A DNA stretch of 64,000 nucleotides from JACCZX01 sp963829995 (GCA_963829995.1 CAWHKW010000004.1:124001-188000); one strand, 5' to 3'; shown: positions 1 to 9,617, counted from the first letter of the stretch. Notes: a model not told the origin generated them from the sequence alone. Translations and numbers: made by a program.

Positions 1-17
1 ACAATCAGCCGCTTCAT
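1..17 (-). CDS. possible start of the next gene, cut by the window edge
   Basis: An ATG lies at position 17 on the minus strand, 30 nt after the gltD stop, and opens a frame reading M-K-R-L-I before the sequence ends. No good ribosome binding site precedes it. Five codons cannot identify a protein. The short stretch between gltD and this ATG (18-47) holds only a weak 5-bp inverted repeat just after the gltD stop. Confidence 0.2.
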
Positions 18-47
18 GTCCGCAGACTAGCAAACCCCGTTGACGGG

Positions 48-1532
48 CTATCGAGGAAGCGAACTGCTACCCATCAGGAATTCGTCGACGGCGCGCGCAC
101 ACTGCCTTCCCTCGCGGATTGCCCAGACAATCAAGGACTGGCCACGCCGCATATCGCCGGCGGCGAACACCTTGTCGACATTGGTTCGATAAGAGCCCGC
201 ACCTTCGGTACTTGCGTGCGCGTTGCCACGGGCATCTTTGGCGACACCGAAGCTATCGAGAACCGAAGCCACCGGCGCGACAAACCCCATGGCCAGCAAC
301 ACCAGGTCGGCAGGGACTTCGAATTCCGATCCGGGCACTTCGACCATCGTCGAGTGCCCGCTGACCGCGTCGATCTGCCATTGCACTCGCACCGCAACCA
401 GGGCCGTGACCTTGCCGTCGCCATTGCCTTTGAAGGCCTTGGTCGCAATCGCCCAGTCACGTTGCACGCCCTCTTCGTGAGAACTCGAAGTGCGCAATTT
501 GACCGGCCAATACGGCCAGGTCATCGGCTTGTTCTCGCTTTCCGGCGGCTGCGGCAGCAGCTCCCACTGCGTAACGCTTTTCGCGCCGTGCCGATTGCTG
601 GTCCCGACGCAGTCCGAGCCGGTGTCGCCGCCGCCGATGACGATCACATGCTTGCCGGTCGCGACGATTTGATTGCGCACCTTGTCGCCAGCGACAATTT
701 TGTTTTGAAGCGGCAGGAAATCCATCGCGAAGTGCACACCGTTCAACTCGCGGCCCGGCACCGGCAGGTCACGCGGTTGCTCTGCACCCCCCGCCAGAAT
801 CACGGCGTCGAAATCTGCCAGCAATTGCTTCGGCTCGATGGCTTCGCTGGCCCAGTTCGTGACCGGCGCGCGGTCGAGCTCGCCGACCACGACGCCGGTT
901 CGAAAAGTCACGCCTTCGGCGGCCATTTGCTTGACGCGGCGATCGATGTGCGACTTTTCCATCTTGAAATCGGGAATGCCGTAGCGCAGAAGGCCGCCGA
1001 TGCGATCATTCTTTTCGAAGACCGTCACGTCGTGCCCGACGCGCGCGAGCTGCTGCGCGGCCGCCAGGCCGGCGGCCCCGCTGCCGATGACGGCCACTCG
1101 CCTTCCGGTGCGGACCGCGCAGGGTTGCGGCACGACCCAGCCTTCTTCCCAGCCCTTGTCGATGATCTTGTGCTCGATCGATTTGATGCCGACCGGCGCG
1201 TCATGAATGTTTAATGTGCATGCGGCCTCGCACGGCGCAGGACAGATGCGGCCGGTGAATTCCGGAAAGTTGTTCGTACTGTGCAACACGTCGAGCGCGG
1301 TCTTCCAGTCCTGCCGATACACCAGGTCGTTGAAGTCCGGGATGATGTTGTTAACCGGGCAGCCCTGGTTGCAAAAGGGAATACCGCAGTCCATGCAGCG
1401 CGCCGCCTGCACCGCGGCCGCATCGTCGGTCAGGTGAACGATGAATTCACGCCAGTGCTTGGTGCGCGCGCGCGGCGCTTCGGCGGCTTCCTCCAGCCGC
1501 TGATACTCGAGGAATCCGGTGATCTTGCCCAT
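48..1532 (-). CDS. gltD: glutamate synthase (NADPH) small subunit
   Basis: This 494-residue protein is the small (beta) subunit of glutamate synthase. It takes electrons from NADPH through FAD and iron-sulfur clusters and passes them to GltB for reductive transfer of the glutamine amide to 2-oxoglutarate. The N-terminal cysteine sets (Cys46, 49, 54, 58 and Cys97, 101, 105) match the GltD ferredoxin-like domain. A dinucleotide motif GSGAAG lies near residues 150-155 and a second one, GGGDTG, near residue 300. Length is normal. It follows the gltB gene on the same strand, separated by a small membrane-protein gene whose stop lies 4 nt before the gltD start, so the three are probably co-transcribed. 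Confidence 0.97.
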   Translation of the reverse strand: MGKITGFLEYQRLEEAAEAPRARTKHWREFIVHLTDDAAAVQAARCMDCGIPFCNQGCPVNNIIPDFNDLVYRQDWKTALDVLHSTNNFPEFTGRICPAPCEAACTLNIHDAPVGIKSIEHKIIDKGWEEGWVVPQPCAVRTGRRVAVIGSGAAGLAAAQQLARVGHDVTVFEKNDRIGGLLRYGIPDFKMEKSHIDRRVKQMAAEGVTFRTGVVVGELDRAPVTNWASEAIEPKQLLADFDAVILAGGAEQPRDLPVPGRELNGVHFAMDFLPLQNKIVAGDKVRNQIVATGKHVIVIGGGDTGSDCVGTSNRHGAKSVTQWELLPQPPESENKPMTWPYWPVKLRTSSSHEEGVQRDWAIATKAFKGNGDGKVTALVAVRVQWQIDAVSGHSTMVEVPGSEFEVPADLVLLAMGFVAPVASVLDSFGVAKDARGNAHASTEGAGSYRTNVDKVFAAGDMRRGQSLIVWAIREGRQCARAVDEFLMGSSSLPR

Positions 1533-1536
1533 TGTT

Positions 1537-1932
1537 CTATTTATGCTGCCCGTGATGAAACAGAAAATCCCGCAGACCGATTTCTGCTTCGCTCGTCTTT
1601 CGCGCGCGGTGCCACGCTACGAGCAACGCAGCATTCAGATGGCAGCCGGCTACCGCTGCCACGAGCACGACCCCGCCCAGCCAGTCGAGCACCGCGGGCA
1701 CCGGACCCTGCGAGTGAAGCCACATGTAAATAGGCGCCGATAACACTGCGACAAGCATTGTCGCCGGTACTACCCACGGGATCGACAACATAACCACAAG
1801 GCTCGCCGCGAGCGCCGCCCACTGGGACTCGAGGCCGCGAGTGCCTAGCAGCAAGACGGCGAACGGAACACTCGCAAGCAATCCCGGCAGCCATTCGAGT
1901 AGCGTTCGCGGCCAATGGAGTTGTGCACGCAT
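1537..1932 (-). CDS. small hydrophobic membrane protein between gltB and gltD
   Basis: A 131-residue protein whose function I do not recognise. It is strongly hydrophobic, with likely membrane segments around residues 12-31, 38-72 (probably two) and 80-107, so three or four in all. Charged residues sit in the N-terminus and in the C-terminal tail, which ends G-Q-H-K. It starts with ATG 30 nt after the gltB stop and ends 4 nt before gltD, so it sits inside the glutamate synthase operon. The hydrophobic pattern and tight packing argue for a real gene. A role in nitrogen metabolism is only a guess from position. Confidence 0.7.
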   Translation of the reverse strand: MRAQLHWPRTLLEWLPGLLASVPFAVLLLGTRGLESQWAALAASLVVMLSIPWVVPATMLVAVLSAPIYMWLHSQGPVPAVLDWLGGVVLVAAVAGCHLNAALLVAWHRARKTSEAEIGLRDFLFHHGQHK

Positions 1933-1962
1933 CCGGTGCCGGCTTATGAAAACGCACTCGCG

Positions 1963-4900
1963 CTACGCCGCGATTTTCTGCGCAGCCGCCGGCGCCGTCA
2001 CCGCTGTGATCTGCTGCAGCGCGCGCCGATACTCTTGCGGGAACACCTTGACGAATTTCGCGCGCATCGCCGGCCAGTCGTCGAGCAACATACGAGCGCG
2101 CAAGCTGCCCGTCACGCGAAAGTGACTTTCAATCAGGCTGCGCAGCAAAAACTCGTCGGTTTCGCCCAAATGCCAGATGGCTTCATCGACGCTTTCTTCC
2201 TGATCGGCGGTCGGTAGCACCGCTTCAAGCTCGCACATCGACTGGTTGCACTTGCTCGCGAAGTCCCCGAACTCGTCGAACACGTACGCGATGCCCCCCG
2301 ACATGCCGGCAGCAAAGTTGCGCCCGGTGGCACCGAGCACCGCTACCGTTCCCTTGGTCATGTATTCGCAGCCGTGATCGCCAGTACCTTCGACGACGGC
2401 CGTCGCGCCCGAGTTGCGCACCGCGAAACGCTCGCCTGCCACACCATTGAAAAATGCTTCGCCCGCGATCGCACCGTACAGCACGGTATTGCCGACGATG
2501 ATGTTCTCGGTGCCGGCACCGCGAAAATCGTTCGGACAGCGCACGATCAGGCGCCCGCCCGACAATCCCTTGCCGGTGTAATCGTTGGCGTCGCCCACCA
2601 GATCAAGCGTGATACCGGCCGCCAGGAATGCACCGAAGCTTTGGCCCGCGGTGCCGTTGAACTGAATGTGGATCGTGTCGTCCGGCAGCCCGGCGTGGCC
2701 GTGACGGCGAGCCACCTGGCTCGACAGCATCGTGCCGACCGCGCGGTTGACGTTGCGGATCGACGTGATAAAGCTGACGCGCTCGCCGCGTTCAAGCGCA
2801 GGCTTGCACTGTTCGATCAGCTTGTGGTCAAGCGCCTTGCCAAGGCCGTGATCCTGAGCTTCGACACACAAGCGCGGCACTTCGGCCGGCATTTGCGGCA
2901 GATAAAAAATGCGGCTGAAATCCAGCCCGCGTGCCTTCCAGTGTTCGATGCCGCGCCGCGTATCGAGCCGGTCAGCGCGACCGATCAACTGATCGAACGT
3001 GCGCACGCCAAGCTGCGCCATGAGCTCGCGCACTTCTTCGGCAACGAAGAAAAAGTAATTGACGACATGCTCAGGTTGCCCGCTGAATTTTTTTCGCAAC
3101 AGCGGATCCTGCGTCGCCACGCCGACTGGGCAGGTGTTCAGGTGGCACTTGCGCATCATGATGCAGCCTTGCACCACGAGCGGTGCGGTCGCAAAGCCGA
3201 ATTCGTCAGCCCCGAGCAGAGCGCCAATTACTACGTCGCGCCCGGTTTTCATTTGCCCGTCGACCTGCACCGCGATACGGCTGCGCAGGCGATTCAGCAC
3301 CAGGGTCTGCTGGGTTTCGGCCAGCCCGATTTCCCACGGCGTTCCGGCGTGCTTGATCGACGATACCGGTGACGCGCCAGTACCGCCGTCGTGCCCTGCG
3401 ATGGTCACGTGATCGGCTTTGGCTTTGGCGACGCCGGCCGCGACGGTGCCCACGCCAACTTCGGACACCAGCTTGACGCTGATCGACGCCTGCGAATTCG
3501 CGTTCTTCAGATCATGGATCAGCTGTGCCAGATCCTCGATCGAATAAATGTCGTGATGGGGCGCCGGCGAGATCAAGCCGACGCCAGGCACGGCGTAGCG
3601 CAGCTCGGCGATATACGCGCTGACCTTGTGCCCCGGTAGCTGGCCGCCTTCGCCTGGCTTCGCACCCTGCGCCATCTTGATCTGCAGCTGATCGGCACTG
3701 ACCAGGTACTCGGTCGTGACACCAAAGCGGCCCGATGCGACCTGCTTGATCTTGGAGCGCAGCGAATCGCCGGCACGCAATGGCGTATCGACTTCGACCC
3801 GATCGCGGCCGAGCACCCCGCTGAGCGTCGCACCGTCCTGGATAACACTTGCGCCCGCGCGCAGCTCTTGTCGATAGCGCAGCGGGTCTTCGCCACCTTC
3901 GCCGGTGTTGCTCTTGCCACCGATGCGATTCATCGCAATTGCCAGCGTCGTGTGCGCCTCGGTCGAGATCGAACCCAGCGACATCGCACCGGTGGAGAAC
4001 CGCTTCACAATACTGGCCGCAGGCTCGACCTCGGCCAATGGAATCGCCTGCGCCGGATCAAACTTGAATTCGAATAATCCGCGCAGCGTCATATGCCGGC
4101 GCGATTGATCGTTGATCAGCTGCGCGTACTCCTTGTACGTCTGGTAGTTGTTCGATCGCGTCGAATGCTGCAGCTTGGCAATCGCGTCGGGCGTCCACAT
4201 GTGCTGCTCGCCCCGGACTCGCCATTGATATTCGCCGCCGGCATCGAGCTGCGTCGTGAGTACCGGATCATCGGAGAACGCGGAACGATGCGTGCGGATG
4301 GCTTCTTCCATCACTTCGAACAAACCGACCCCACCGATGTTGCTGGCGGTGCCTCGGAAATACTTTTCGACTAATTCTTTGGAAAGCCCGACCGCTTCGA
4401 AAATCTGCGCACCGCAATACGACATGTAGGTGCTTATGCCCATTTTGGACATTACCTTGTGTAGCCCCTTGCCGATCGCCTTGATGTAGTTCGCGATTGC
4501 CTTCTCCGCATCGGCTGGATGCAGGGCCGCCAACGTTTTGAGCGCCAGGTACGGATGCACGGCCTCGGCGCCGTAGCCGGCCAGTAAGGCAAAGTGATGC
4601 ACTTCGCGCGCCGATCCGGTCTCCACGACCAATCCGGTGCACGTGCGCAGACCGACCGCGATCAGATGTTGATGCACTGCGCTGGTGGCAAGCAGCGCCG
4701 GAATGGCGACACGTTCAGCATCAAGCGACCGGTCGGTGATCAGCAGCAGGTTGTAACCGGCGCCGACGGCGTCGACCGCCTGCGCGCACAGCGAAGCGAG
4801 GCGCGCTTCGACGCCCTCCTTGCCCCACGCCAGCGGATAGCAGATGTCGAGCTCGAACGAGCGAAACTTGTTCGACGAATAGTTTTCAATCGCCCGTATT

Positions 4901-6687
4901 TTCTCGATGTCCGCAAATCCCAGTATCGGCTGGCTGACTTCGAGCCGCATCTGCGGATTGACGTTGTTGATGTCGAGCAGGTTCGGCTTCGGCCCGATAA
5001 AGCTGACCAGCGACATCACTAGTTGTTCGCGAATCGGGTCGATCGGCGGGTTGGTGACCTGCGCAAACAGCTGCTTGAAGTAGTTGTACAGAGGCTTGGC
5101 GCGATCGGACAGCACCGGCAGCGCGGTGTCATTGCCCATCGAGCCAACCGCTTCTTCAGCGGTTACCGCCATCGGTTCCATCAACAAACGCACGTCTTCC
5201 TGGGTGAAGCCGAAGGCTTGTTGACAGTCGAGCAGCGGCACGTCGATTCTGGCTGCCGAGCCCGATTTTTCGCCGGAGGCCGCGGGCCAGTCGTTTACCT
5301 TGATGCCGTCGAGCTTGATGCGGATACGCTTGATCCACTCCCTGTACGGCTTGCTCGAAGCGAGCTGCTGCTTCAACTCCGCGTCGTCGATGATGCGGCC
5401 CTGCTCGGTGTCGATCAAAAACATCTTGCCGGGCTGCAACCGCCACTTCTTGAGGATGTGGCTCTCGGGAATCGGCAGCACGCCCGCCTCGGACGCCATC
5501 ACGACCATGTCATCGTCGGTGACGATATAGCGCGCAGGGCGCAACCCATTGCGGTCCAGCGTGGCGCCGATACGAACACCGTCGGTGAACGCAATTGCCG
5601 CCGGACCGTCCCACGGCTCCATCATCGCCGCGTGGTACTCATAAAACGCGCGCCGAGATTCGTCCATCAGCGTGTGCTGCTCCCATGCCTCGGGAATCAT
5701 CATCATCACCGCGTGCGCCAGCGGGTAACCGCTCATCGTCAACAACTCGAGCGCATTGTCGAAGCACGCGGTATCCGACTGCCCTTCATAGATCAGCGGG
5801 AAAAGCTTGGCGAGGTCGCCACGCAACACCGGCGACGACATCACCCGCTCGCGCGCGCGGATCCAATTGAAATTGCCCTTGACGGTGTTGATCTCGCCGT
5901 TGTGCGCGATCAATCGATAAGGGTGCGCAAGCTCCCACGACGGGAAGGTGTTAGTCGAGAAGCGCTGATGCACAAGCGCGATCGCCGAAACCACGCGTGG
6001 GTCGCGCAGGTCGAGGTAATACCGGCCCACCTGATCGGCCAGCAGCAACCCCTTGTAGACGATCGTGCGCGTTGACATCGACGGCACGAAATATTCCTTG
6101 CCGTGCTTGAGCTTCAGCGCCTGGATCTTGTGGCTCGCAGCCTTGCGTATCACGTACAGCTTGCGCTCGAGTGCATCGGGCACCATGACGTCAGCGCCGC
6201 GGCCGATGAAAACTTGCCGGATGATCGGTTCGCGGTCCTTGACCAGCGGCGACATCGGCATTTCGCGGTCCACCGGCACGTCGCGCCAGCCCAGGACCGT
6301 CTGCCCTTCAGCGCGGACGGTGCGCTCAAGCTCCTGCTCGCAGGCCTGGCGAGAAGCGTGTTCGCGTGGCAAAAAGATCATGCCGACGCCGTATTCGCCC
6401 TGCGGCGGCAAGATGACGCCATGCTTCGACAGCTCGTCGCGATAAAAGGCGTCTGGAATCTGAATCAAGATGCCGGCACCGTCACCGCACAACGGATCGG
6501 CGCCCACGGCACCGCGATGGTTGAGGTTCTGCAGAATTAACAGGGCCTGCTGAATTAGCGAATGGCTGGCTCGCCCCTTGATGTTCGCGACGAAGCCGAC
6601 GCCGCACGCGTCATGCTCCTGAGCACCGGAGTACAACCCGTGCTGGGTCGCGTGATCGATCGCGATTTTCAGGTCCTGCGAAGGCAT
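1963..6687 (-). CDS. gltB: glutamate synthase (NADPH) large subunit
   Basis: The 1574-residue large (alpha) subunit of glutamate synthase. An N-terminal class II glutaminase domain releases ammonia from glutamine, and a central plus FMN-binding synthase domain joins it to 2-oxoglutarate. The catalytic nucleophile is Cys28 in H-D-A-C-G-V-G-F, so about 27 residues would be removed as propeptide. The 3Fe-4S cysteine group (CHLNTCPVG and the preceding Cys) and the C-terminal GxGxG beta-helix region are present. The frame opens at a TTG at 6699, but the ATG at 6687 has a GGAG seven nucleotides upstream and is preferred. A promoter candidate lies just upstream. Confidence 0.97.
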   Translation of the reverse strand: MPSQDLKIAIDHATQHGLYSGAQEHDACGVGFVANIKGRASHSLIQQALLILQNLNHRGAVGADPLCGDGAGILIQIPDAFYRDELSKHGVILPPQGEYGVGMIFLPREHASRQACEQELERTVRAEGQTVLGWRDVPVDREMPMSPLVKDREPIIRQVFIGRGADVMVPDALERKLYVIRKAASHKIQALKLKHGKEYFVPSMSTRTIVYKGLLLADQVGRYYLDLRDPRVVSAIALVHQRFSTNTFPSWELAHPYRLIAHNGEINTVKGNFNWIRARERVMSSPVLRGDLAKLFPLIYEGQSDTACFDNALELLTMSGYPLAHAVMMMIPEAWEQHTLMDESRRAFYEYHAAMMEPWDGPAAIAFTDGVRIGATLDRNGLRPARYIVTDDDMVVMASEAGVLPIPESHILKKWRLQPGKMFLIDTEQGRIIDDAELKQQLASSKPYREWIKRIRIKLDGIKVNDWPAASGEKSGSAARIDVPLLDCQQAFGFTQEDVRLLMEPMAVTAEEAVGSMGNDTALPVLSDRAKPLYNYFKQLFAQVTNPPIDPIREQLVMSLVSFIGPKPNLLDINNVNPQMRLEVSQPILGFADIEKIRAIENYSSNKFRSFELDICYPLAWGKEGVEARLASLCAQAVDAVGAGYNLLLITDRSLDAERVAIPALLATSAVHQHLIAVGLRTCTGLVVETGSAREVHHFALLAGYGAEAVHPYLALKTLAALHPADAEKAIANYIKAIGKGLHKVMSKMGISTYMSYCGAQIFEAVGLSKELVEKYFRGTASNIGGVGLFEVMEEAIRTHRSAFSDDPVLTTQLDAGGEYQWRVRGEQHMWTPDAIAKLQHSTRSNNYQTYKEYAQLINDQSRRHMTLRGLFEFKFDPAQAIPLAEVEPAASIVKRFSTGAMSLGSISTEAHTTLAIAMNRIGGKSNTGEGGEDPLRYRQELRAGASVIQDGATLSGVLGRDRVEVDTPLRAGDSLRSKIKQVASGRFGVTTEYLVSADQLQIKMAQGAKPGEGGQLPGHKVSAYIAELRYAVPGVGLISPAPHHDIYSIEDLAQLIHDLKNANSQASISVKLVSEVGVGTVAAGVAKAKADHVTIAGHDGGTGASPVSSIKHAGTPWEIGLAETQQTLVLNRLRSRIAVQVDGQMKTGRDVVIGALLGADEFGFATAPLVVQGCIMMRKCHLNTCPVGVATQDPLLRKKFSGQPEHVVNYFFFVAEEVRELMAQLGVRTFDQLIGRADRLDTRRGIEHWKARGLDFSRIFYLPQMPAEVPRLCVEAQDHGLGKALDHKLIEQCKPALERGERVSFITSIRNVNRAVGTMLSSQVARRHGHAGLPDDTIHIQFNGTAGQSFGAFLAAGITLDLVGDANDYTGKGLSGGRLIVRCPNDFRGAGTENIIVGNTVLYGAIAGEAFFNGVAGERFAVRNSGATAVVEGTGDHGCEYMTKGTVAVLGATGRNFAAGMSGGIAYVFDEFGDFASKCNQSMCELEAVLPTADQEESVDEAIWHLGETDEFLLRSLIESHFRVTGSLRARMLLDDWPAMRAKFVKVFPQEYRRALQQITAVTAPAAAQKIAA

Positions 6688-6711
6688 CCCTGCTCCCAAA
6701 AGAACACTGTG

Positions 6712-6740
6712 ACTTTACTGCGACGCAGCAACTGTTTCAA
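6712..6740 (-). promoter_or_regulatory. candidate promoter of gltB
   Basis: On the minus strand TTGAAA (6740-6735) is followed after 17 nt by TAAAGT (6717-6712). These match sigma70 boxes at 5/6 and 4/6 positions. Transcription would start near 6705, giving an untranslated leader of about 18 nt before the ATG at 6687. No other gene lies between this site and dgt. Confidence 0.5.
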
Positions 6741-6806
6741 CCGATAATCGACCCGGCGGATGTGGTGCCGACCGCAAAGTGCATCAATTCGCTCCAGAAG
6801 CCGTCT

Positions 6807-7931
6807 TTAGACGTCAATGGCGAAAAGCCGTTTGTGTTCCTTGATCGCGTAGCGATCGGTCATGCCGGCCACATAGTCGGCAATGGCACGCGGGGCATTG
6901 TTTACAGCGCGCGTCTGGTGATCCTCCGGCAGCAGCCGCGGCTCCTCCAGAAAGGCGCCAAACAAATCCGACACAATCCGGCGCGCCTTGGTTGACATAC
7001 GCATCACGCGGTAGTGTCGATACAGCTGGTCGTGCAGAAATGACTTCAGCTCGTCGGCCTCCTGCCGCATCGCGGCTGAGAAAGCGGCCAGCGGCGCAGC
7101 GGAACGGACGCCCTCAACATCGGGTGGCGCTGCGTCCGCAACCCGGCGCTCCGATTCTTGCGTCAGATCCACCACGAGCGCATTGATCATGCGCCGGACA
7201 GTTTCGTTGACCATTCGGCGCTCGGTAAGTGCCGGATATTCGGCGCGCACGATGGCCGAGTGCCGCGCAAAGAGCGGCACCCGCTCGAGCTGGGACAACT
7301 GCAGCAGCCCGGAGCGCAAGCCATCGTCGATGTCGTGATTGTTGTACGCAATCTCATCGGCCAGATTGGCGATCTGCGCTTCCAGACTCGGCTGCCGCCG
7401 GGTTAAAAATCGTTCACCGACGTCGCCTAACTCCCGCGCGTTCTTGGCCGAACAGTGTTTCAAAATCCCTTCACGTGTTTCGAAAGTCAGGTTTAGGCCG
7501 TCGAACGCGGCATACCTCTCCTCCAACTCATCCACGACGCGCAGCGATTGCAGGTTGTGCTCGAAGCCGCCGTACGGTTTCATGCATTCGTGCAAGGCAT
7601 CCTGACCGGCATGCCCAAAAGGCGTGTGCCCAAGGTCATGCGCGAGCGCGATCGCTTCGGTCAAATCTTCATTCAGGCACAAGTTGCACGCCACGGCGCG
7701 CGCGATCTGTGCGACTTCCAGCGAGTGCGTCAGGCGCGTCCGGAAAAGGTCGCCCTCGTGGTTGACGAACACTTGCGTCTTATATTCCAGGCGCCGAAAA
7801 GCGGTGGAATGAACGATGCGATCGCGATCGCGCTGAAATTGAGTACGGCTGACAGGGTCAGCTTCCGGGTAGCGGCGACCGCGCGATCGAGCGGCGTGCG
7901 CCGCAAACGGAGCCAGCGTGGTATCGCTCAC
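6807..7931 (-). CDS. dgt: deoxyguanosinetriphosphate triphosphohydrolase-like protein
   Basis: A 374-residue HD-domain hydrolase of the dGTPase family, which splits dNTPs into nucleoside and tripolyphosphate. The metal-binding set is visible: His in RLTHSLEV, the HD pair in ALAHDLGHTPFGH, and the distal Asp in NNHDIDDG. The length fits the short dGTPase-like class common in Betaproteobacteria rather than the roughly 500-residue E. coli Dgt, so the physiological substrate is uncertain. The gene overlaps the end of aroB by 4 nt (ATGA), indicating translational coupling in an aroK-aroB-dgt operon. Confidence 0.93.
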   Translation of the reverse strand: MSDTTLAPFAAHAARSRGRRYPEADPVSRTQFQRDRDRIVHSTAFRRLEYKTQVFVNHEGDLFRTRLTHSLEVAQIARAVACNLCLNEDLTEAIALAHDLGHTPFGHAGQDALHECMKPYGGFEHNLQSLRVVDELEERYAAFDGLNLTFETREGILKHCSAKNARELGDVGERFLTRRQPSLEAQIANLADEIAYNNHDIDDGLRSGLLQLSQLERVPLFARHSAIVRAEYPALTERRMVNETVRRMINALVVDLTQESERRVADAAPPDVEGVRSAAPLAAFSAAMRQEADELKSFLHDQLYRHYRVMRMSTKARRIVSDLFGAFLEEPRLLPEDHQTRAVNNAPRAIADYVAGMTDRYAIKEHKRLFAIDV

Positions 7932-9004
7932 ACGAATCCGCCCGCAGTCAGTACCTGCAGCAAAATCGGTTGCGGGACGGCACGTTGCGACGCGCGGCCA
8001 ATCCGATCCAGAACGATAAATCGCAGCTGGCCGGCGTCGGTCTTCTTATCGCCACGCATCACTTCGATCGCATCCACCGCTGATAGCCCATCTACACGTT
8101 TCGGCAGGCCGGCGCGCAACACAGCCGCCTCAATCAGTTTTACATCGGAGGTCGTCAACGATCCCAGCAGGCATGAAAGTTCCGCTGCCAGCACGAGCCC
8201 ACAGCCGACTGCTTCGCCATGTAACCAGCGTGAGTAACCCGTCATCGCCTCAATCGCGTGGCCAAACGTGTGACCCAGGTTGAGCACTGCACGCTCGCCC
8301 GCTTCGCGCTCGTCACGCGCGACGATCGACGCCTTGATTTCACATGAGCCCGCGATCGCTTCGGTCAGTGCCGTCGCATCGTGGGCACGGAGCGATCCAA
8401 GCGATGCAACCATCCGCTCGAAGTACTGCGGATTCGCAACCAGGCCGTGTTTAAGAACTTCGGCCAGGCCGGCCGACAACTCGCGTGCAGGCAGCGTCTT
8501 CAGGGCATCCGTGTCACTGACAACAGCCGACGGCTGATGAAAGGCGCCGATCAGATTCTTGCCAGCTGGGTGATTGATGCCGGTCTTGCCGCCGACCGAC
8601 GAATCGACCTGTGCCAACAGTGTCGTCGGCACCTGCACATAGCGGATGCCCCGCATGTAAATCGAAGCCGCAAAGCCCGCTATGTCGCCGATAACGCCGC
8701 CGCCCAACGCAACGACGAGTCCGCGACGATCGACCCGCGCTGCCACCAACGCATCCACGACATGGGACACGGTGGTCCATCCCTTGTGCTGTTCGCCGTC
8801 CGGAAGTTCAACGACCCGAGTCGGAACGCCTGGCAGCGCGCTCAAGGCACACTGCGCATACAGCGGGCCAACGATTTCGTTGGTAACGATAGTGATCGAT
8901 GTCGGCACCATCGGCGCCAAGAACTCTTGCAACCGTCCGAGCAAACCGCTGCCGATAAAAATCGGATACGAGCGTTGCCCCAGATTGACGGTTACACAGC
9001 GCAT
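7928..9004 (-). CDS. aroB: 3-dehydroquinate synthase
   Basis: A 358-residue cytosolic enzyme converting DAHP to 3-dehydroquinate, step two of the shikimate pathway. The NAD-binding glycine-rich stretch (ALGGGVIGD), the substrate-binding region (VDSSVGGKTGIN) and the metal ligands in EVLKHG and HTFGHAIE are all present. The open frame extends to a TTG at 9034, but family length and the conserved opening M-R-C-V-T-V-N-L favour the ATG at 9004. The gene follows aroK closely and overlaps dgt, so two shikimate steps are co-expressed. Confidence 0.96.
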   Translation of the reverse strand: MRCVTVNLGQRSYPIFIGSGLLGRLQEFLAPMVPTSITIVTNEIVGPLYAQCALSALPGVPTRVVELPDGEQHKGWTTVSHVVDALVAARVDRRGLVVALGGGVIGDIAGFAASIYMRGIRYVQVPTTLLAQVDSSVGGKTGINHPAGKNLIGAFHQPSAVVSDTDALKTLPARELSAGLAEVLKHGLVANPQYFERMVASLGSLRAHDATALTEAIAGSCEIKASIVARDEREAGERAVLNLGHTFGHAIEAMTGYSRWLHGEAVGCGLVLAAELSCLLGSLTTSDVKLIEAAVLRAGLPKRVDGLSAVDAIEVMRGDKKTDAGQLRFIVLDRIGRASQRAVPQPILLQVLTAGGFV

Positions 9005-9047
9005 GCGCCAGTTTAAGTGGTCGCGCGCACACAAGCGGGCGCGCGGA

Positions 9048-9590
9048 TCAGGCGCTTCGAAGCACGATTGCCTTCAGCTGAGGATGCTCGATGAGCCGCG
9101 CCACCAGTCGACGCGGATTCGAGGCGGCGGACTGAAAAACGAGATGAGCCGCCTTTTCGTACAGCGGCTCTCTCTCGGCCAGTAGTTCATCAATACGGGC
9201 GCGAGGATTCGGCGTCTGCAACAAGGGCCGCGAGCGATCCTGACGCGTGCGGCGGAAAATTTCATCCGCGCTCGCACGCAGATAAATAACCAGGCCGCGC
9301 TCACGCATCGATTGCGCCAATTCCGCGTCGAGAACCGCTCCGCCACCGGTGGCGAGCACGATCGCAGCTCGCTGCGTCAGTTCGGTCAACAGAGTGATTT
9401 CACGCCGGCGAAAGCCGGCTTCGCCTTCGATCTCGAAGATCGTCGGAATCGGCACACCGCTGCGCGCCTCCAGCTCTCGATCGGCGTCGACAAACTGATA
9501 TTTCAACTGCTGCGCAAGCAACCGCCCGACCGTGGACTTGCCGGCACCCATCATGCCGATCAAGAACACAGAGCGCGGATCGTTTTGCAT
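9048..9590 (-). CDS. aroK: shikimate kinase
   Basis: A 180-residue P-loop kinase that phosphorylates shikimate with ATP. The Walker A motif GMMGAGKST is at residues 12-20, the substrate-binding D-A-D-R-E-L-E follows at about residue 35, and the glycine-rich ATGGGAV loop is near residue 80. The lid region holds RTRQDRSRPLL. Start is ATG at 9590. It is the first gene of aroK-aroB-dgt, lying 28 nt beyond the terminator that closes the pil operon. Confidence 0.96.
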   Translation of the reverse strand: MQNDPRSVFLIGMMGAGKSTVGRLLAQQLKYQFVDADRELEARSGVPIPTIFEIEGEAGFRRREITLLTELTQRAAIVLATGGGAVLDAELAQSMRERGLVIYLRASADEIFRRTRQDRSRPLLQTPNPRARIDELLAEREPLYEKAAHLVFQSAASNPRRLVARLIEHPQLKAIVLRSA

Positions 9591-9594
9591 GGTC

Positions 9595-9616
9595 CTGACG
9601 TCAGCGACAGATCTGT
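9595..9616 (-). other. two adjacent 10-bp DNA palindromes before aroK
   Basis: CTGACGTCAG (9595-9604) and ACAGATCTGT (9607-9616) are perfect palindromes separated by 2 nt. They fill the gap between the pil terminator and the aroK start codon. With no loop they are poor RNA hairpins, so a protein-binding DNA site is the more natural reading. No regulator can be assigned. Confidence 0.35.
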
Positions 9617-9617
9617 G

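Noticed and set aside
216..1214. 332-codon open frame on the plus strand opposite gltD
   Set aside because: It is the antisense shadow of gltD, has no ribosome binding site and its residues are Arg/His/Asp-rich with no recognisable domain. Long antisense frames are expected at this GC content.
2374..3372. 332-codon plus-strand frame opposite gltB, and similar frames at 5023-6075
   Set aside because: Both lie wholly within gltB, whose domains and iron-sulfur motif are clear. No independent start signals.
6699..6699. TTG start for gltB
   Set aside because: The ATG twelve bases downstream has a GGAG at proper distance and leaves a normal short propeptide before the catalytic cysteine.
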